DNA of 64,000 nt from Microvirga arabica (GCF_016811235.1 NZ_JAFBID010000010.1:62001-126000), one strand, 5' to 3'. Shown: positions 25,526 to 35,363, counted from the stretch's first letter. Numbers and translations: made by a program. Notes: a model not told the origin generated them from the letters alone.

Positions 25526-28500
25526 ATGCATCAGCGTAGGCTTGCCCTTCGTACCCGGTTCGCAAGCCTCGCTTTCCTCTGTGGGTTCGGGCTGGCTGCG
25601 TCACCTGCTCTGGCCCAAACTGCCAAGGATATAGTGGAGCAGGCCCGGCAGGCTGCTTCCACCAACGAAAACCAGCAGGCCGCTCGTCTCTTCGAGCAGG
25701 CCATCACCGCTGCTCCCGAACGTCGGAACGAACTCCTGCTCGAATATGCGGATCAGGTCGCCTATGCCGGCCGGCCTGCGGATGCCGTGCCTCTCTATCG
25801 CGAGCGGCTGAACGATCCCGCTCTCGATACAGCCAATCGCGAACGCGCCGAGCGTGGACTGGCCTTCGCACTCCTGTGGAGCAGCCGGTTCCAGGAGGCT
25901 ATTGCCGCCTGGGAGGCTCGCCTGAGAGCAGACCCTGCCAGCGACGAAGCCAGGAATACATTGTCAGACGCTCTTGTCGGAGCAGCCCGACAGGCTGGTG
26001 AACGTTCCGAGAATGCAAACGCCAGGACGCTTTTCGGCCGTGCCATTGAGACGGCGCCGCAGCGCCGCCAGGAGCTGTTGCCGGAATTCGCCGACCAAAC
26101 CGCCTATGCCGGCCAGCCCGATCAGGCCGTGCCGCTCTATCATGAGGCCCTGCGGGACGGCAGCCGTCCCGAAGACCAGCAGCGCCGTCTGAGGCGGGGA
26201 CTGGCCTTTGCACTGCTGTGGAGCGGCCAGTTTCCGGCCGCCGTCGCGGCTCTAGACGATGTGCTTCGGGCAGCGCCTGACGATGCTCAGGTCAGGCAGG
26301 GATTGGCAGAGGCCCGAGCCGGTGTCGAAAGAGGCCGTGCACAGGCTGCACAGCCTTCGCAGGCTGCTCCAGCACCGGCTCAACAAGCACCCGCTGTCGC
26401 TCCAGCCTCGCCCGCCGATGCGGCTATCGCGTCGGCCCGAGAAGCGGCAGGACGCGGCGCAAACAAGGAAGCCGCTTCGCTTTTCGAGAGGGCAATTGGG
26501 CTCGATCCGTCGAAGCGAGCACAGATCGGCCGCGAATATGCCGACCAACTCGCTTTCTCCGGAGAGCCGGGTAGGGCCGTTCCTGTCTATCGCGAGGTTC
26601 TCGCCCGCCGGGATCTGCCCCCGGGGGAGCGTCAGCAGGCGACCCGTGCATTGGCCTTCGCGCTCCTGTGGAGCAGCCAGTTCCAGCAAGCGATCGAGGC
26701 CTGGGGCAACATCCTGCAGGCCGACCGGAGCGATGCGGAGGCGCGCAAGGCGCTCTCCGATTCTTATGTGGGTGCCGCCCGGCAGGCGGCTGAGCGCACC
26801 CGGAATGCCGATGCCGCTGCTTTCTTCCGGAGAGCCATCGAGACCGCTTCGCAGCGACGGCAGGAACTCCTGCCGGAATATGCCGATCAGACAGCTTATT
26901 CGGGCAATCCCGCGGGCGCGGTGCCCTTGTACCGAGAGGCCTTGCGCGATGGCCAGCGCCCTGAGGCGGAGCGCCGGCGTGTCCGGCGCGGTCTTGCCTT
27001 CGCGCTCCTCTGGAGCAACCAGTTCCGCGAGGCCATCGCCGCCTGGCAGCCGTTATTCCGAGAGAACCCGCGCGACGAAGAGACCCGCAAGGCCTTCTCG
27101 GATGCTCTTGTGGGCGCAGCACGCCAGGCCGCCGGGCAGACCCGCAACGCCGAAGCGGTGAACCTCTTCGAGCGCGCATTGACCGTCATGCCTGGACGCC
27201 GCCGGGAACTGCTGCGGGAATATGCCGAGCAGGTGCTCTATGCGGGCCAGCCGCTGAGAGCCATCCCGCTCTTCCAGGAGGTGCTTCAGCGCGGTGACCT
27301 GAACGGGCAGGAGAGGCGGGATGCCCGGCTTGGGCTTGCTCGTGCCCTGGCCTGGAGCGGGCAGCAGAAGCTTGCGCTTCCGGTTTTCAGCGAAATTCTG
27401 GCTTCGAACGCCAACGACATCGATGCCCTCATCGGGCGCGGCAACGCCCTCAACGACATCACGGACCACAGGGCGGCTCTGGCTGACTTCGAGGTGGTTC
27501 TCTCGCTCCAGCCCAGCAATGTGGAGGCGATCCGCGGCGCCGCCACGGCCGAGAGGTCTATGGGGCTGCCTCAGGCAGCCCTCGCCCGGCTCGAGCCTCT
27601 TCTCGCCAGCGGCGACCGGAATCCCGCCACGCTCTTCATCGCCGCCCAGGCACGGCGGGAGATGGGGCGCCCGGATCTGTCCGAGGACTATGCTAAGGCT
27701 GTCCTTGCACAGAAGCCGGGTGATGCCGGCGCCCTGGCGCTGCTCGATCAGCTCTATCAAGAACGCCGGCCTTTGACCCGTATCGAGAGCTGGTACGCCC
27801 GCCGCTCGGACGATCTCGCGATCTGGTCGCTGCAGGCCTCCCACGAGCTGACCTTCAACGATGGCCTGACGAAGTTTGGGCCCCAGGCCCGCTTCATGCG
27901 CTATCGGGGTGACGATTTCCCGAGCGTTGACATGTCCAGCATCGGCATCGCGGGTCAGCACAGGTTCGGCGACCATGTCGAGTTCAAGTCGTCGATCTTC
28001 CTGAACTTCGAGGACGAGGCGCGACGCAACCGTCCCGACGGAGAAAACGATCAGGACGTCACGCTCACCCACGACACGACCTTAAGCCTCATACCGTCCG
28101 ACCTGCTCCGGTTCGACCTGAACCTGGTACGCCGCTATGCGGACGAGAACACCCGCTCCATCGTAAACGATGTGCTGGCGAACGATTTCGGCCTCAAGGT
28201 TCTCATAACGCCGGACAACGCGACCCGCTTCAACGCTCAGGCGATCTACAGCCACTACTCCGATGGCAATGAACGGGCCTGGGGGCAGGTCGAGTTCGCC
28301 AAACGCTTCACGGCCAATCCGTATTTCTGGCTGGGCGCGCGCTACACGGCCTTCGAGTTCGAGGAGGTGGTCGACAACGGCTACTGGAATCCCGAGCGCT
28401 ACCAGTCCCTGGAGGCGAGCGTCCATTTCTATGGGCCACTGGCCGAGAGATGGTGGTTCGATCTCCAGGGGGCTGCCGGCTACGGCTGGAGCGAGCCCGG

Positions 28501-28696
28501 CGAGGGGGGCTTCGTATCCTATGCCTCCGCACGCCTGAACTACGACTTCACCTCCCAGGCGACCTTCGCACTCTACGCAAGCCACCTCGTCTCCTATGCG
28601 CGCTCGTCCGAAGACGACGGCAACTTCGATGCGGGACAGGACGACGAGCCGTTCAGCCGCTGGTCCGTGGGTGGGGAACTGAGGATCCGGTGGTAG
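25526..28696 (+). CDS. TPR-rich outer-membrane beta-barrel exporter (BcsC/PgaA-like)
   Basis: About 1056 residues from the ATG at 25526 (an in-frame GTG lies at 25505). A signal peptide ends at ALA-Q31. Residues about 40-750 are TPR-like helical repeats with a Pro/Ala/Gln-rich linker (about 270-300). The last ~280 residues are rich in alternating hydrophobic strands with aromatic girdles (SSIFLNFED, WFDLQGAAGYGW) and end in RIRW, a C-terminal aromatic as required for outer-membrane insertion. This is the architecture of BcsC and PgaA, which guide a secreted polysaccharide through the periplasm and outer membrane. It pairs with the divergent GT2 synthase. Confidence 0.87.
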   Translation: MHQRRLALRTRFASLAFLCGFGLAASPALAQTAKDIVEQARQAASTNENQQAARLFEQAITAAPERRNELLLEYADQVAYAGRPADAVPLYRERLNDPALDTANRERAERGLAFALLWSSRFQEAIAAWEARLRADPASDEARNTLSDALVGAARQAGERSENANARTLFGRAIETAPQRRQELLPEFADQTAYAGQPDQAVPLYHEALRDGSRPEDQQRRLRRGLAFALLWSGQFPAAVAALDDVLRAAPDDAQVRQGLAEARAGVERGRAQAAQPSQAAPAPAQQAPAVAPASPADAAIASAREAAGRGANKEAASLFERAIGLDPSKRAQIGREYADQLAFSGEPGRAVPVYREVLARRDLPPGERQQATRALAFALLWSSQFQQAIEAWGNILQADRSDAEARKALSDSYVGAARQAAERTRNADAAAFFRRAIETASQRRQELLPEYADQTAYSGNPAGAVPLYREALRDGQRPEAERRRVRRGLAFALLWSNQFREAIAAWQPLFRENPRDEETRKAFSDALVGAARQAAGQTRNAEAVNLFERALTVMPGRRRELLREYAEQVLYAGQPLRAIPLFQEVLQRGDLNGQERRDARLGLARALAWSGQQKLALPVFSEILASNANDIDALIGRGNALNDITDHRAALADFEVVLSLQPSNVEAIRGAATAERSMGLPQAALARLEPLLASGDRNPATLFIAAQARREMGRPDLSEDYAKAVLAQKPGDAGALALLDQLYQERRPLTRIESWYARRSDDLAIWSLQASHELTFNDGLTKFGPQARFMRYRGDDFPSVDMSSIGIAGQHRFGDHVEFKSSIFLNFEDEARRNRPDGENDQDVTLTHDTTLSLIPSDLLRFDLNLVRRYADENTRSIVNDVLANDFGLKVLITPDNATRFNAQAIYSHYSDGNERAWGQVEFAKRFTANPYFWLGARYTAFEFEEVVDNGYWNPERYQSLEASVHFYGPLAERWWFDLQGAAGYGWSEPGEGGFVSYASARLNYDFTSQATFALYASHLVSYARSSEDDGNFDAGQDDEPFSRWSVGGELRIRW
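25680..27275 (+). repeat. Five ~115-codon tandem repeat units inside the exporter gene
   Basis: Units begin near 25687, 26032, 26478, 26821 and 27166, each opening with LFxRAI-type sequence, then RRxELLxEYADQxAYAG, AVPLYREAL and RGLAFALLWSxQFxxAI. Spacing is 345, 446, 343 and 345 bases; the longer gap is the Pro/Ala linker. Units 2 and 4 match best, implying that a two-unit block was duplicated. Confidence 0.85.
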
Positions 28697-28772
28697 GCGG
28701 GTTAAGCCTCAACCCTCAGGAATTTTCATCGCATCCCTCGCAGAGGGCGACGGGAGCGACTATTTTCGCCCC

Positions 28773-29558
28773 ATGACAGACTCACACGACTGGTTCCCCT
28801 CGGACGAGGAACCCAACCCCATGCGGGCCGCCCAAGCCGGCATGAAGCCCGCCCTGCCGAAGCGCTTCTACAAGGAGGCCGGCGTCGTGGAGCGGGACGG
28901 GCTGTTCCACCTCACCCTTGACGGCCGTACGGCGAAGACGCCGAGCAAGCAGGCCCTGGCCGTACCCACTCGGGCGCTGGCCGAAGCTCTGGCGGAGGAA
29001 TGGCAGGGGCAGGGGGGCGAGATCGATCCCTCCACTATGCCAGTCACCCGCATCGTCAACTCCGCCATCGACGGCGTTGCGCCGCGAACGGCCGAGGTGG
29101 TTGACGATCTCGTTCGCTATGCCGGATCGGATCTCGTCTATTACCGGGCCGGCGAGCCCGAGCGCCTCGCCAAATCTCAGGATGACGCCTGGAGCCCAGT
29201 GCTCGATTGGGCGAAGGACGCCCACGGCGCCCGTTTTGCCCTAGGCGAGGGCGTGATGCATGTGGCGCAGCCGGAAGAGGCGGTCGCGGCCATCCGCCGG
29301 GCGATCGAGCAGATCCGATCGCCCTTCGCGCTCGCCGCCCTGCATGTGATGACGACCTTGTCAGGCTCGGTTCTGATCGCCCTTGCCCATGCGGAGCGGC
29401 AGCTCGACGCGGATCAGGCCTGGGCTGCTGCCCATGTGGACGAGCTGTATCAGGAGAGCGTCTGGGGCGAGGATTACGAAGCCATGGAGCGCCGCCGCCG
29501 TCGCGAGGCTGACTTCCGGGCCGCATCCCTGGTCTATCGCCTGACGCAGCAGGCATAG
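28773..29558 (+). CDS. ATP12-family F1-ATPase assembly chaperone
   Basis: 261 residues matching the ATP12 family common to alphaproteobacteria and mitochondria: KRFYKEAGVVE near the start, LDGRTAKTPSKQ, AEEWQGQGGEIDPSTMPVTRIVNSAID, DLVRYAGSDLVYYR and the C-terminal ESVWGEDYEA. In mitochondria the homologue chaperones the F1 alpha subunit; the bacterial role is presumed similar. It is a single gene ending at a symmetric terminator. Confidence 0.92.
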   Translation: MTDSHDWFPSDEEPNPMRAAQAGMKPALPKRFYKEAGVVERDGLFHLTLDGRTAKTPSKQALAVPTRALAEALAEEWQGQGGEIDPSTMPVTRIVNSAIDGVAPRTAEVVDDLVRYAGSDLVYYRAGEPERLAKSQDDAWSPVLDWAKDAHGARFALGEGVMHVAQPEEAVAAIRRAIEQIRSPFALAALHVMTTLSGSVLIALAHAERQLDADQAWAAAHVDELYQESVWGEDYEAMERRRRREADFRAASLVYRLTQQA

Positions 29559-29560
29559 AA

Positions 29561-29591
29561 AAGCCGCCGACGCACTCGGCATCGGCGGCTT
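29561..29591. terminator. Bidirectional hairpin between convergent genes
   Basis: Perfect 10-bp inverted repeat AAGCCGCCGA / TCGGCGGCTT with an 11-base loop, placed exactly between the ATP12 stop and the end of the convergent lipoprotein gene. A/T flanks are short, so it is a modest terminator for both strands. Confidence 0.7.
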
Positions 29592-29613
29592 CGACTTGCC
29601 TTCTTCCGCTGCG

Positions 29614-29991
29614 TCACGCACGCTGGAAGCTGATTCCGCACTTCTTTTGGATCGACGCGGCCTCAACGGCCTGCATCTGGCCCTTCAGGTGAGCGAGTTC
29701 GGCTGTTTGGGCGTTGTTGCCGCTGACGAAGAAGGCGGCAGGCCAGAAGATGACAAGAGCGGCCGTGGTGGCAACCGCATTCTTCGTGTGCTGCGAATCC
29801 TGCGCGCCGGAAGCGGCGGCGGCGGCAGCGCTGACGCGCTGAGCCTCTGCGCTCAGTTCCCGGCAGCTGTAGCTGCTGTAGGTCGTCGGCGAGACGTATG
29901 ACGCCGCGACATCCTCCGAGCGGCTGGCGCAGCCAGCGGCCAGGAGCGACAGAGAGACGGCGAGAGCCGTAAATTGGGTGGTCTTGTTCAT
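29614..29991 (-). CDS. Small hypothetical lipoprotein
   Basis: 125 residues starting MNKTTQFTAL with a lipoprotein signal ending in LLAAGC. The mature part holds a cysteine pair candidate (YSCREL and KKCGISF), an alanine-rich helix and one hydrophobic segment (VATTAALVIFWPAAFFVSG) followed by a coiled-coil-like QTAELAHLKGQMQAVEAASIQ tail. The much longer open frame upstream is antisense to pccB and is rejected. Function unknown. Confidence 0.75.
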   Translation of the reverse strand: MNKTTQFTALAVSLSLLAAGCASRSEDVAASYVSPTTYSSYSCRELSAEAQRVSAAAAAASGAQDSQHTKNAVATTAALVIFWPAAFFVSGNNAQTAELAHLKGQMQAVEAASIQKKCGISFQRA

Positions 29992-30144
29992 GTTCAGTAC
30001 CGCTGTAACGTAACAGTTCTTGACTCCTAACCTGCTCCGGCCCGCCTGAGAAGTGCTGTGGAGCACACACCCATAGTGGGATTTTGACCCAGCCACGGCT
30101 GTGCTAAGCGGGGGATCATTTTCCCCGGGAGTCAGGGTCCAGCC

Positions 30145-31677
30145 ATGAAAGACATGCTCGAACGGCTTGAGGAGCGGCGCGCGCAGGCCCGCCTCGGCGG
30201 CGGCACGAAGCGCATCGAGGCGCAGCACGCCCGCGGCAAGCTGACCGCCCGCGAGCGCATCGAGCTCCTGCTCGACAAGGGCTCCTTCGAGGAGTTCGAC
30301 ATGTTCGTCGAGCACCGCTCCACCGATTTCGGCATGGACAAGGCCAAGATCCCCGGCGACGGCGTCGTGACCGGCTGGGGTACCATCAATGGCCGCACGG
30401 TCTTCGTCTTTGCCAAGGACTTCACCGTCTTCGGCGGCTCGCTCTCCGAGGCCCATGCCCAGAAGATCACCAAGATCCAGGACATGGCGCTGAAGATGCG
30501 CGCGCCCATCGTCGGCCTGTTCGATGCCGGCGGCGCCCGCATCCAGGAGGGCGTGGCGGCGCTTGGCGGCTATGGCGAGGTGTTCAAGCGCAACGTGATC
30601 GCCTCGGGCGTGATCCCGCAGATCTCCGTGATCATGGGCCCCTGCGCGGGCGGCGACGTGTATTCGCCGGCCATGACCGACTTCATATTCATGGTGCGCG
30701 ACCGCTCCTACATGTTCGTCACCGGTCCCGACGTGGTGAAGACCGTCACCAACGAGACCGTGACCTCGGAGGAACTCGGCGGCGCCAAGGTCCACACCAC
30801 CAAGTCGTCCGTGGCGGACGGCGCCTACGACAACGACGTGGAGGCGCTGCTGCAGGTGCGCCGCCTCATCGACTTCCTGCCCACCAACAACATGGATGGC
30901 GTGCCGGAGATCCCGAGTTTCGACGATCCGGCCCGGGTGGACGACAGCCTCGATACGCTAATTCCCGACAATCCGAACAAGCCTTACGATATGAAGGAGC
31001 TGATCCTGAAGGTCGTGGACGAGGCGGATTTCTTCGAGATACAGGAAGCTTACGCGAAAAACATCATCACCGGCTTCGGCCGGGTTGAAGGCCGCACGGT
31101 CGGGTTCGTGGCCAACCAGCCGATGGTGCTGGCCGGCGTGCTCGATGCGGATGCCTCGCGCAAGGCCGCCCGCTTCGTGCGCTTCTGCGATGCGTTCAAC
31201 ATCCCGATCGTCACCTTCGAGGACGTACCGGGCTTCCTTCCGGGTACCGCGCAGGAATATGGCGGCCTGATCAAGCACGGCGCCAAGCTGCTCTTCGCCT
31301 ATTCCGAAGCCACCGTGCCGCTGGTGACGGTGATCACACGAAAGGCCTTCGGCGGCGCCTATGACGTGATGGCCTCAAAGCATATCGGCGGCGACGTCAA
31401 CTACGCCTGGCCCACCGCCCAGATCGCCGTGATGGGCGCCAAGGGCGCAGTGGAGATCATCTTCCGCCAGGATATCGGCGATGCCGAGAAGATCGCGGCC
31501 CGCACCAAGGAATACGAAGACCGTTTCATGTCCCCCTTCGTGGCGGCGGAACGCGGCTACATCGACGAAGTGATCATGCCGCACTCGACAAGGCGGCGGA
31601 TTGCTCGGGCGCTTGCGATGCTGCGGCACAAGGAAACGGAGCGGCCCTGGAAGAAGCACGACAACATTCCGCTCTGA
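30145..31677 (+). CDS. pccB: Propionyl-CoA carboxylase beta (carboxyltransferase) subunit
   Basis: 510 residues, the standard length. The carboxyltransferase signatures are [24 protein letters not shown] and [18 protein letters not shown] in the N-domain and [23 protein letters not shown] with [14 protein letters not shown] in the C-domain. With the biotin carboxylase subunit it converts propionyl-CoA to methylmalonyl-CoA for odd-chain fatty acid, branched amino acid and propionate use. The alpha subunit gene lies 6.5 kb downstream on the same strand, with unrelated genes between. A strong terminator follows. Confidence 0.95.
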   Translation: MKDMLERLEERRAQARLGGGTKRIEAQHARGKLTARERIELLLDKGSFEEFDMFVEHRSTDFGMDKAKIPGDGVVTGWGTINGRTVFVFAKDFTVFGGSLSEAHAQKITKIQDMALKMRAPIVGLFDAGGARIQEGVAALGGYGEVFKRNVIASGVIPQISVIMGPCAGGDVYSPAMTDFIFMVRDRSYMFVTGPDVVKTVTNETVTSEELGGAKVHTTKSSVADGAYDNDVEALLQVRRLIDFLPTNNMDGVPEIPSFDDPARVDDSLDTLIPDNPNKPYDMKELILKVVDEADFFEIQEAYAKNIITGFGRVEGRTVGFVANQPMVLAGVLDADASRKAARFVRFCDAFNIPIVTFEDVPGFLPGTAQEYGGLIKHGAKLLFAYSEATVPLVTVITRKAFGGAYDVMASKHIGGDVNYAWPTAQIAVMGAKGAVEIIFRQDIGDAEKIAARTKEYEDRFMSPFVAAERGYIDEVIMPHSTRRRIARALAMLRHKETERPWKKHDNIPL

Positions 31678-31703
31678 CGGCGAGCAGCTTCTCCTCACGA
31701 TGA

Positions 31704-31738
31704 AAGACAGCCCCGGAGCACTGCTCCGGGGCTGTCTT
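31704..31738. terminator. Strong hairpin after pccB
   Basis: A near-continuous 17-base inverted repeat (AAGACAGCCCCGGAGCA / TGCTCCGGGGCTGTCTT) with a minimal loop; it sits in the gap between convergent pccB and the small exported protein gene. TTGCTGTTT follows on the plus strand. Confidence 0.8.
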
Positions 31739-31743
31739 GCTGT

Positions 31744-32016
31744 TTAGAGCGACGAGCTGAACGTTCCTCCCGGTGTCTCCAACTTTCTCAGCCAAGTTCT
31801 ATGCTGTGAGGTTGTTCCGTTTGGTACGATCAGCAGTGAGTCGGCAGGCTCCACTTCCATCTCCAGAACGTATGGAAATGTGCCGCCTGGCGTCTCCAGC
31901 TTGCGGATCCAGTCCTGATGCTGAGAGCGCGTCTCCTCAGCACGTGCTAACCCGGTTGAGGCTGCCGCGGCAGCCATGGACGTGACGACGAAAAGCGCGA
32001 CGATGCAGCTTCGCAC
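31744..32016 (-). CDS. Small exported protein with an internal duplication
   Basis: 90 residues. A signal peptide (SCIVALFVVTSMAAAAASTGLARA) is followed by two copies of a ~17-residue motif, QHQDWIRKLETPGGTF and QHRTWLRKLETPGGTF, separated by about 23 residues. No known family. It is convergent with pccB. Probably periplasmic or secreted; function not assignable. Confidence 0.65.
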   Translation of the reverse strand: MRSCIVALFVVTSMAAAAASTGLARAEETRSQHQDWIRKLETPGGTFPYVLEMEVEPADSLLIVPNGTTSQHRTWLRKLETPGGTFSSSL

Positions 32017-32252
32017 GGGTGTTCCTTTTGAGCTTGAAAGAGGAAAGAGCAGGAGCAGTGTTGAAGGCTAGCGCGCGAGACCTTGCCCGTCAAAATGATC
32101 ATGCGCGGTGCTCTGTCACGCTTGCCCTGGAGTCGCGGATTTGTGATACGGGTTTGCGGACCGAATCTGTCTCGAAGAGTTGATGACGAGCATCGGATCC
32201 CTTAGCCGTTTCCGGCGTTCTGCCGTCATCAAAAAAACTCAGAGGATCGGGA

Positions 32253-33419
32253 ATGCACGCCAAAGGCGGCCGCAACACGGTAATCGATTTCTGGCGCGGA
32301 CTCGTCCTCGTCATCATCTTCGTCAACCATGTTCCGGGCAACATCCTCGAGCACCTGACGCCGCGCAATTACGGCTTCTCCGATGCGGCCGAGGCTTTCG
32401 TGTTCATCTCAGGTTTATCCGTCGCGCTCGTCTACTATCCCCGCATGCCGCAGAGCGGTGCTTTCGATGTGATGAAACGCTGCCTGCGCCGGTCGCTGGA
32501 ACTTTACCGGGTACACCTGATCATGACAGGAGCGGCAGTGGCGCTGTTCTCCGTCGGCTATGTGATCAGCGACGAAATCGGAATGCTTGAAGCTCACGGC
32601 AGGGGCACCGTGTTTGACGATACGGCGCGCGGGGTCACGGGTGTGCTTCTGCTCGGCCACCAGTTGGGCTACTTCAACATCCTTCCGCTCTACATTGCGC
32701 TCATGTTGTGGGCGCCGGTGGCTATGGTCCTGATGAGGATCCACGTCGCGCTCGCGCTCGCCGTGTCGGTTGCTGTCTATGCTCTTGCCCGCGCCGACGT
32801 GCTCGCTCTCCCGAGCTGGCCCGATCCGGGACGGTGGTTCTTCAACCCCTTCGCCTGGCAGCTCCTGTTCACGGTCGGCATCGTCACAGGGGCCTTCCTG
32901 GTTCAAAGGGGCGTGCCCTACCAGCGCTACGCGTTCGCAGGAGCAGTCGGTTTCCTCGCCGTATCGACGGTCACCATGACTGATGCGTTCGGCCTCTATC
33001 CGAACCTGCTCTGGAGTACCTTCGTCAATTTCGATCTGGTCAAGAGCGATCTTGGCCTTGGCCGGATGCTCCATTTTCTGGCGCTTGCCTATGTGGTGAC
33101 GCAGATTCGCATGGGGCAGGTGCTGGAAACGACCGCCTTCGGGACCGAGATGGCCCGCCTGGGACGCAATGCCCTGCCGGTCTTCGCGGTCGGCTCCGTC
33201 CTGAGTGCTGCCGGGGAAGTTATGATGACGCTGGCCGCCGTCAAGTCCTCTGCTAGTCCCCATGTCGTGGGTATGGTATTCACCCTCTTCGGCATTCTCG
33301 CACTTCTCGGACTGGCACGATATCTCGAATGGAAAAAGAAAGGCTCGACCGCTCCCAAGCTGGAGCGCGCCGGACAATCTGGCCTTGTGTCGGTTTCACC
33401 CGGGCAACTTCCGCGTTAG
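32253..33419 (+). CDS. opgC: OpgC-family membrane acyltransferase
   Basis: 388 residues with about ten membrane helices. The N-terminal block IDFWRGLVLVIIFVNHVPGN and GFSDAAEAFVFISGLSVALVY is typical of OpgC/acyltransferase-3-like proteins, which add succinyl or other acyl groups to osmoregulated periplasmic glucans. Its 3' end overlaps the next gene by 91 bases in another frame. Confidence 0.88.
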   Translation: MHAKGGRNTVIDFWRGLVLVIIFVNHVPGNILEHLTPRNYGFSDAAEAFVFISGLSVALVYYPRMPQSGAFDVMKRCLRRSLELYRVHLIMTGAAVALFSVGYVISDEIGMLEAHGRGTVFDDTARGVTGVLLLGHQLGYFNILPLYIALMLWAPVAMVLMRIHVALALAVSVAVYALARADVLALPSWPDPGRWFFNPFAWQLLFTVGIVTGAFLVQRGVPYQRYAFAGAVGFLAVSTVTMTDAFGLYPNLLWSTFVNFDLVKSDLGLGRMLHFLALAYVVTQIRMGQVLETTAFGTEMARLGRNALPVFAVGSVLSAAGEVMMTLAAVKSSASPHVVGMVFTLFGILALLGLARYLEWKKKGSTAPKLERAGQSGLVSVSPGQLPR

Positions 33420-34177
33420 CGTCCCTCCTGGTCATAGCCCTGAGCCATTCCGCCCTGGCGGATGAGGTGGGCTGTCCTGGCGTCAAGCCGATCCTGTCGG
33501 CACAAGCCAAGATGGAGCGTCTGGCTTCCCGGCTCAAGAAGAGCGAGCCCGTTCGGATCCTGGCCATCGGATCCTCCTCTACACAGGGCATCGGGGCATC
33601 CTCCCCGGCCTTTTCCTATCCGGTCCAGCTCCAGGCGGATCTCACCCGGATCTGGAAGGGCAAGGTCAACATCGAGAATGCCGGTAGGGGCGGGGAGACG
33701 ATCCCGGAGACCGTCAGGCGCCTTGAGGCTGCTCTTCTCCAATCGGACAAACCGGACCTCATCATCTGGCAGGTGGGTACGAACGACGCAGTCAAAGGCG
33801 GCGACGAGGGGCAGTTTTCCAGTCTTCTGCGGCAGGGGATCGATGCCGCGCAGGCTGCCGGTGTCGAAGTTCTTCTCGTCGACCAGCAGTATTTTCCCGC
33901 CATCAAGGACCTCGGGCGCTATGAGCGCTTCGTTCGCCTTGTCGGCACGGCCGGGGCCGCCGAGCAGGTGCCGGTGTTCTCGCGGTATAGCCTGATGAAG
34001 GCCTGGGGCGAGAGGTCGCCGGATATCCTGGGATCCATGCTGTCGAGCGACGGCTTCCATATGGGCGACCGCGGTTACGACTGCATGGCGCAGCTCATCG
34101 CTGATAGCCTCCATTCCATGGTGGCGCCGGTGGAGACCTCTCAGCAATCTGCCGTCACGGCCGCCGTGCGCCCTTAG
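33329..34177 (+). CDS. Exported SGNH/GDSL hydrolase
   Basis: 282 residues. The SGNH blocks are [15 protein letters not shown] (catalytic Ser near 82-83, GSSS instead of GDS), an NAGRGGET block with Gly, WQVGTND with Asn, and [10 protein letters not shown] with the Asp-His dyad. A hydrophobic signal segment ([16 protein letters not shown]) precedes the domain. The first in-frame ATG lies 91 bases inside opgC; no later start would keep the signal, so a genuine overlap or an internal start is implied. Likely an esterase acting on acylated glycans, consistent with the acyltransferase neighbour (inference). Confidence 0.8.
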   Translation: MEKERLDRSQAGARRTIWPCVGFTRATSALASLLVIALSHSALADEVGCPGVKPILSAQAKMERLASRLKKSEPVRILAIGSSSTQGIGASSPAFSYPVQLQADLTRIWKGKVNIENAGRGGETIPETVRRLEAALLQSDKPDLIIWQVGTNDAVKGGDEGQFSSLLRQGIDAAQAAGVEVLLVDQQYFPAIKDLGRYERFVRLVGTAGAAEQVPVFSRYSLMKAWGERSPDILGSMLSSDGFHMGDRGYDCMAQLIADSLHSMVAPVETSQQSAVTAAVRP

Positions 34178-34277
34178 GGCCATTGCGCCGGACATCCGAC
34201 CTCGGTTAAGGCGTCTCCCGACAAACCCAGACGTGGAATCCTCCAGTCCGGGCGCTTTTCGCGAGGCCCATCGACAG

Positions 34278-35363
34278 ATGCCCCTAAAGACATCGTGCAA
34301 CCGCGCCTGGGTCTCCACCGCCATTCAGATCATCGAAGCGGATTTCAACCGCTCGTCGGATACGCATCTGCTGCGCGTGCCGCTGCCGGCCGTGCCGGGT
34401 GTCGAGCTCTACCTCAAGGATGAGTCAACCCATCCGTCAGGCAGCCTGAAGCACCGGCTGGCGCGGTCGTTGTTTCTGTATGGGCTTTGCAACGGCTGGA
34501 TCGGGCCGGACACGACGATCATCGAGGCATCGAGCGGCTCGACCGCCGTGTCCGAAGCCTATTTCGCCCGGATGCTGGGCCTGCGCTTCGTCGCCGTGAT
34601 GCCGCGCTCCACATCGGCCGAGAAGATCGCGCAGATCGCCTTCTATGGCGGCGAGAGCCATTTCGTGGATTCACCCGCCGAGATGTACGCCGAGAGCGCG
34701 CGGCTCGCTGAGGAACTCGGCGGCCACTACATGGACCAGTTTACTTACGCCGAGCGGGCGACGGACTGGCGCGGCAACAACAACATCGCCGAATCCATCT
34801 TCAGCCAGATGGCCCATGAGGAGCATCCGATCCCGAGCTGGATCGTCGTGGGGGCAGGGACCGGCGGCACCTCGGCGACCCTCGGGCGCTATATCCGCTA
34901 CCGGCGCCTGCCCGCCCGGCTGTGCCTCGCGGATCCGGAGGCTTCCGTGTTCCACCGGCATCTGGCCGACCGTGAGGTCTGCACCGTCTCAGGACCACCC
35001 TCGGTGATCGAGGGCATCGGCCGCCCGCGCTGCGAACCGTCCTTTGTGCCGGAACTCATCGACCGCGCTTATGCGGTGCCCGATGCGGCGAGCATCGCGG
35101 CCGCGCGGGTTCTGTCCCGCCGCATCGGCCGCTCCTGCGGCGGCTCCACGGGCACCAATCTCTGGGCTGTGGCGCAGATCGTCGGCGAGATGGTGAGGAA
35201 CGGCGAGACAGGTTCCGTCGTGACGCTTCTGTGTGATTCCGGCGAGCGCTACCGCAGCACCCACTTCGACGATGCCTGGCTCGAATGCCGCGGCATCTGC
35301 ATCAAGGCCGCCGAGGAGGCCATGGAACGGTTCTTCGAGACTGGAGCCTTGGGAGCTTCCTGA
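34278..35363 (+). CDS. PLP-dependent cysteine-synthase-family protein
   Basis: About 361 residues of the fold-type II PLP family. The PLP lysine is in [11 protein letters not shown], the substrate loop is [11 protein letters not shown] (SSGS in place of TSGNTG), the phosphate loop is [15 protein letters not shown], and a C-terminal DSGERYRST is family typical. The ATG at 34278 is preferred to the GTG at 34233. It is longer than CysK (~310) and of the subgroup often annotated cysteine synthase or cystathionine beta-synthase-like. Exact substrate unknown. Confidence 0.82.
   Translation: MPLKTSCNRAWVSTAIQIIEADFNRSSDTHLLRVPLPAVPGVELYLKDESTHPSGSLKHRLARSLFLYGLCNGWIGPDTTIIEASSGSTAVSEAYFARMLGLRFVAVMPRSTSAEKIAQIAFYGGESHFVDSPAEMYAESARLAEELGGHYMDQFTYAERATDWRGNNNIAESIFSQMAHEEHPIPSWIVVGAGTGGTSATLGRYIRYRRLPARLCLADPEASVFHRHLADREVCTVSGPPSVIEGIGRPRCEPSFVPELIDRAYAVPDAASIAAARVLSRRIGRSCGGSTGTNLWAVAQIVGEMVRNGETGSVVTLLCDSGERYRSTHFDDAWLECRGICIKAAEEAMERFFETGALGAS

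Noticed and set aside
27053..28072. 339-codon antisense frame over the exporter gene
   Set aside because: Shadow of the TPR/beta-barrel frame without its own start signal.
29992..30795. N-terminal extension of the small lipoprotein frame
   Set aside because: It is antisense to pccB; the lipoprotein signal starts at 29991.
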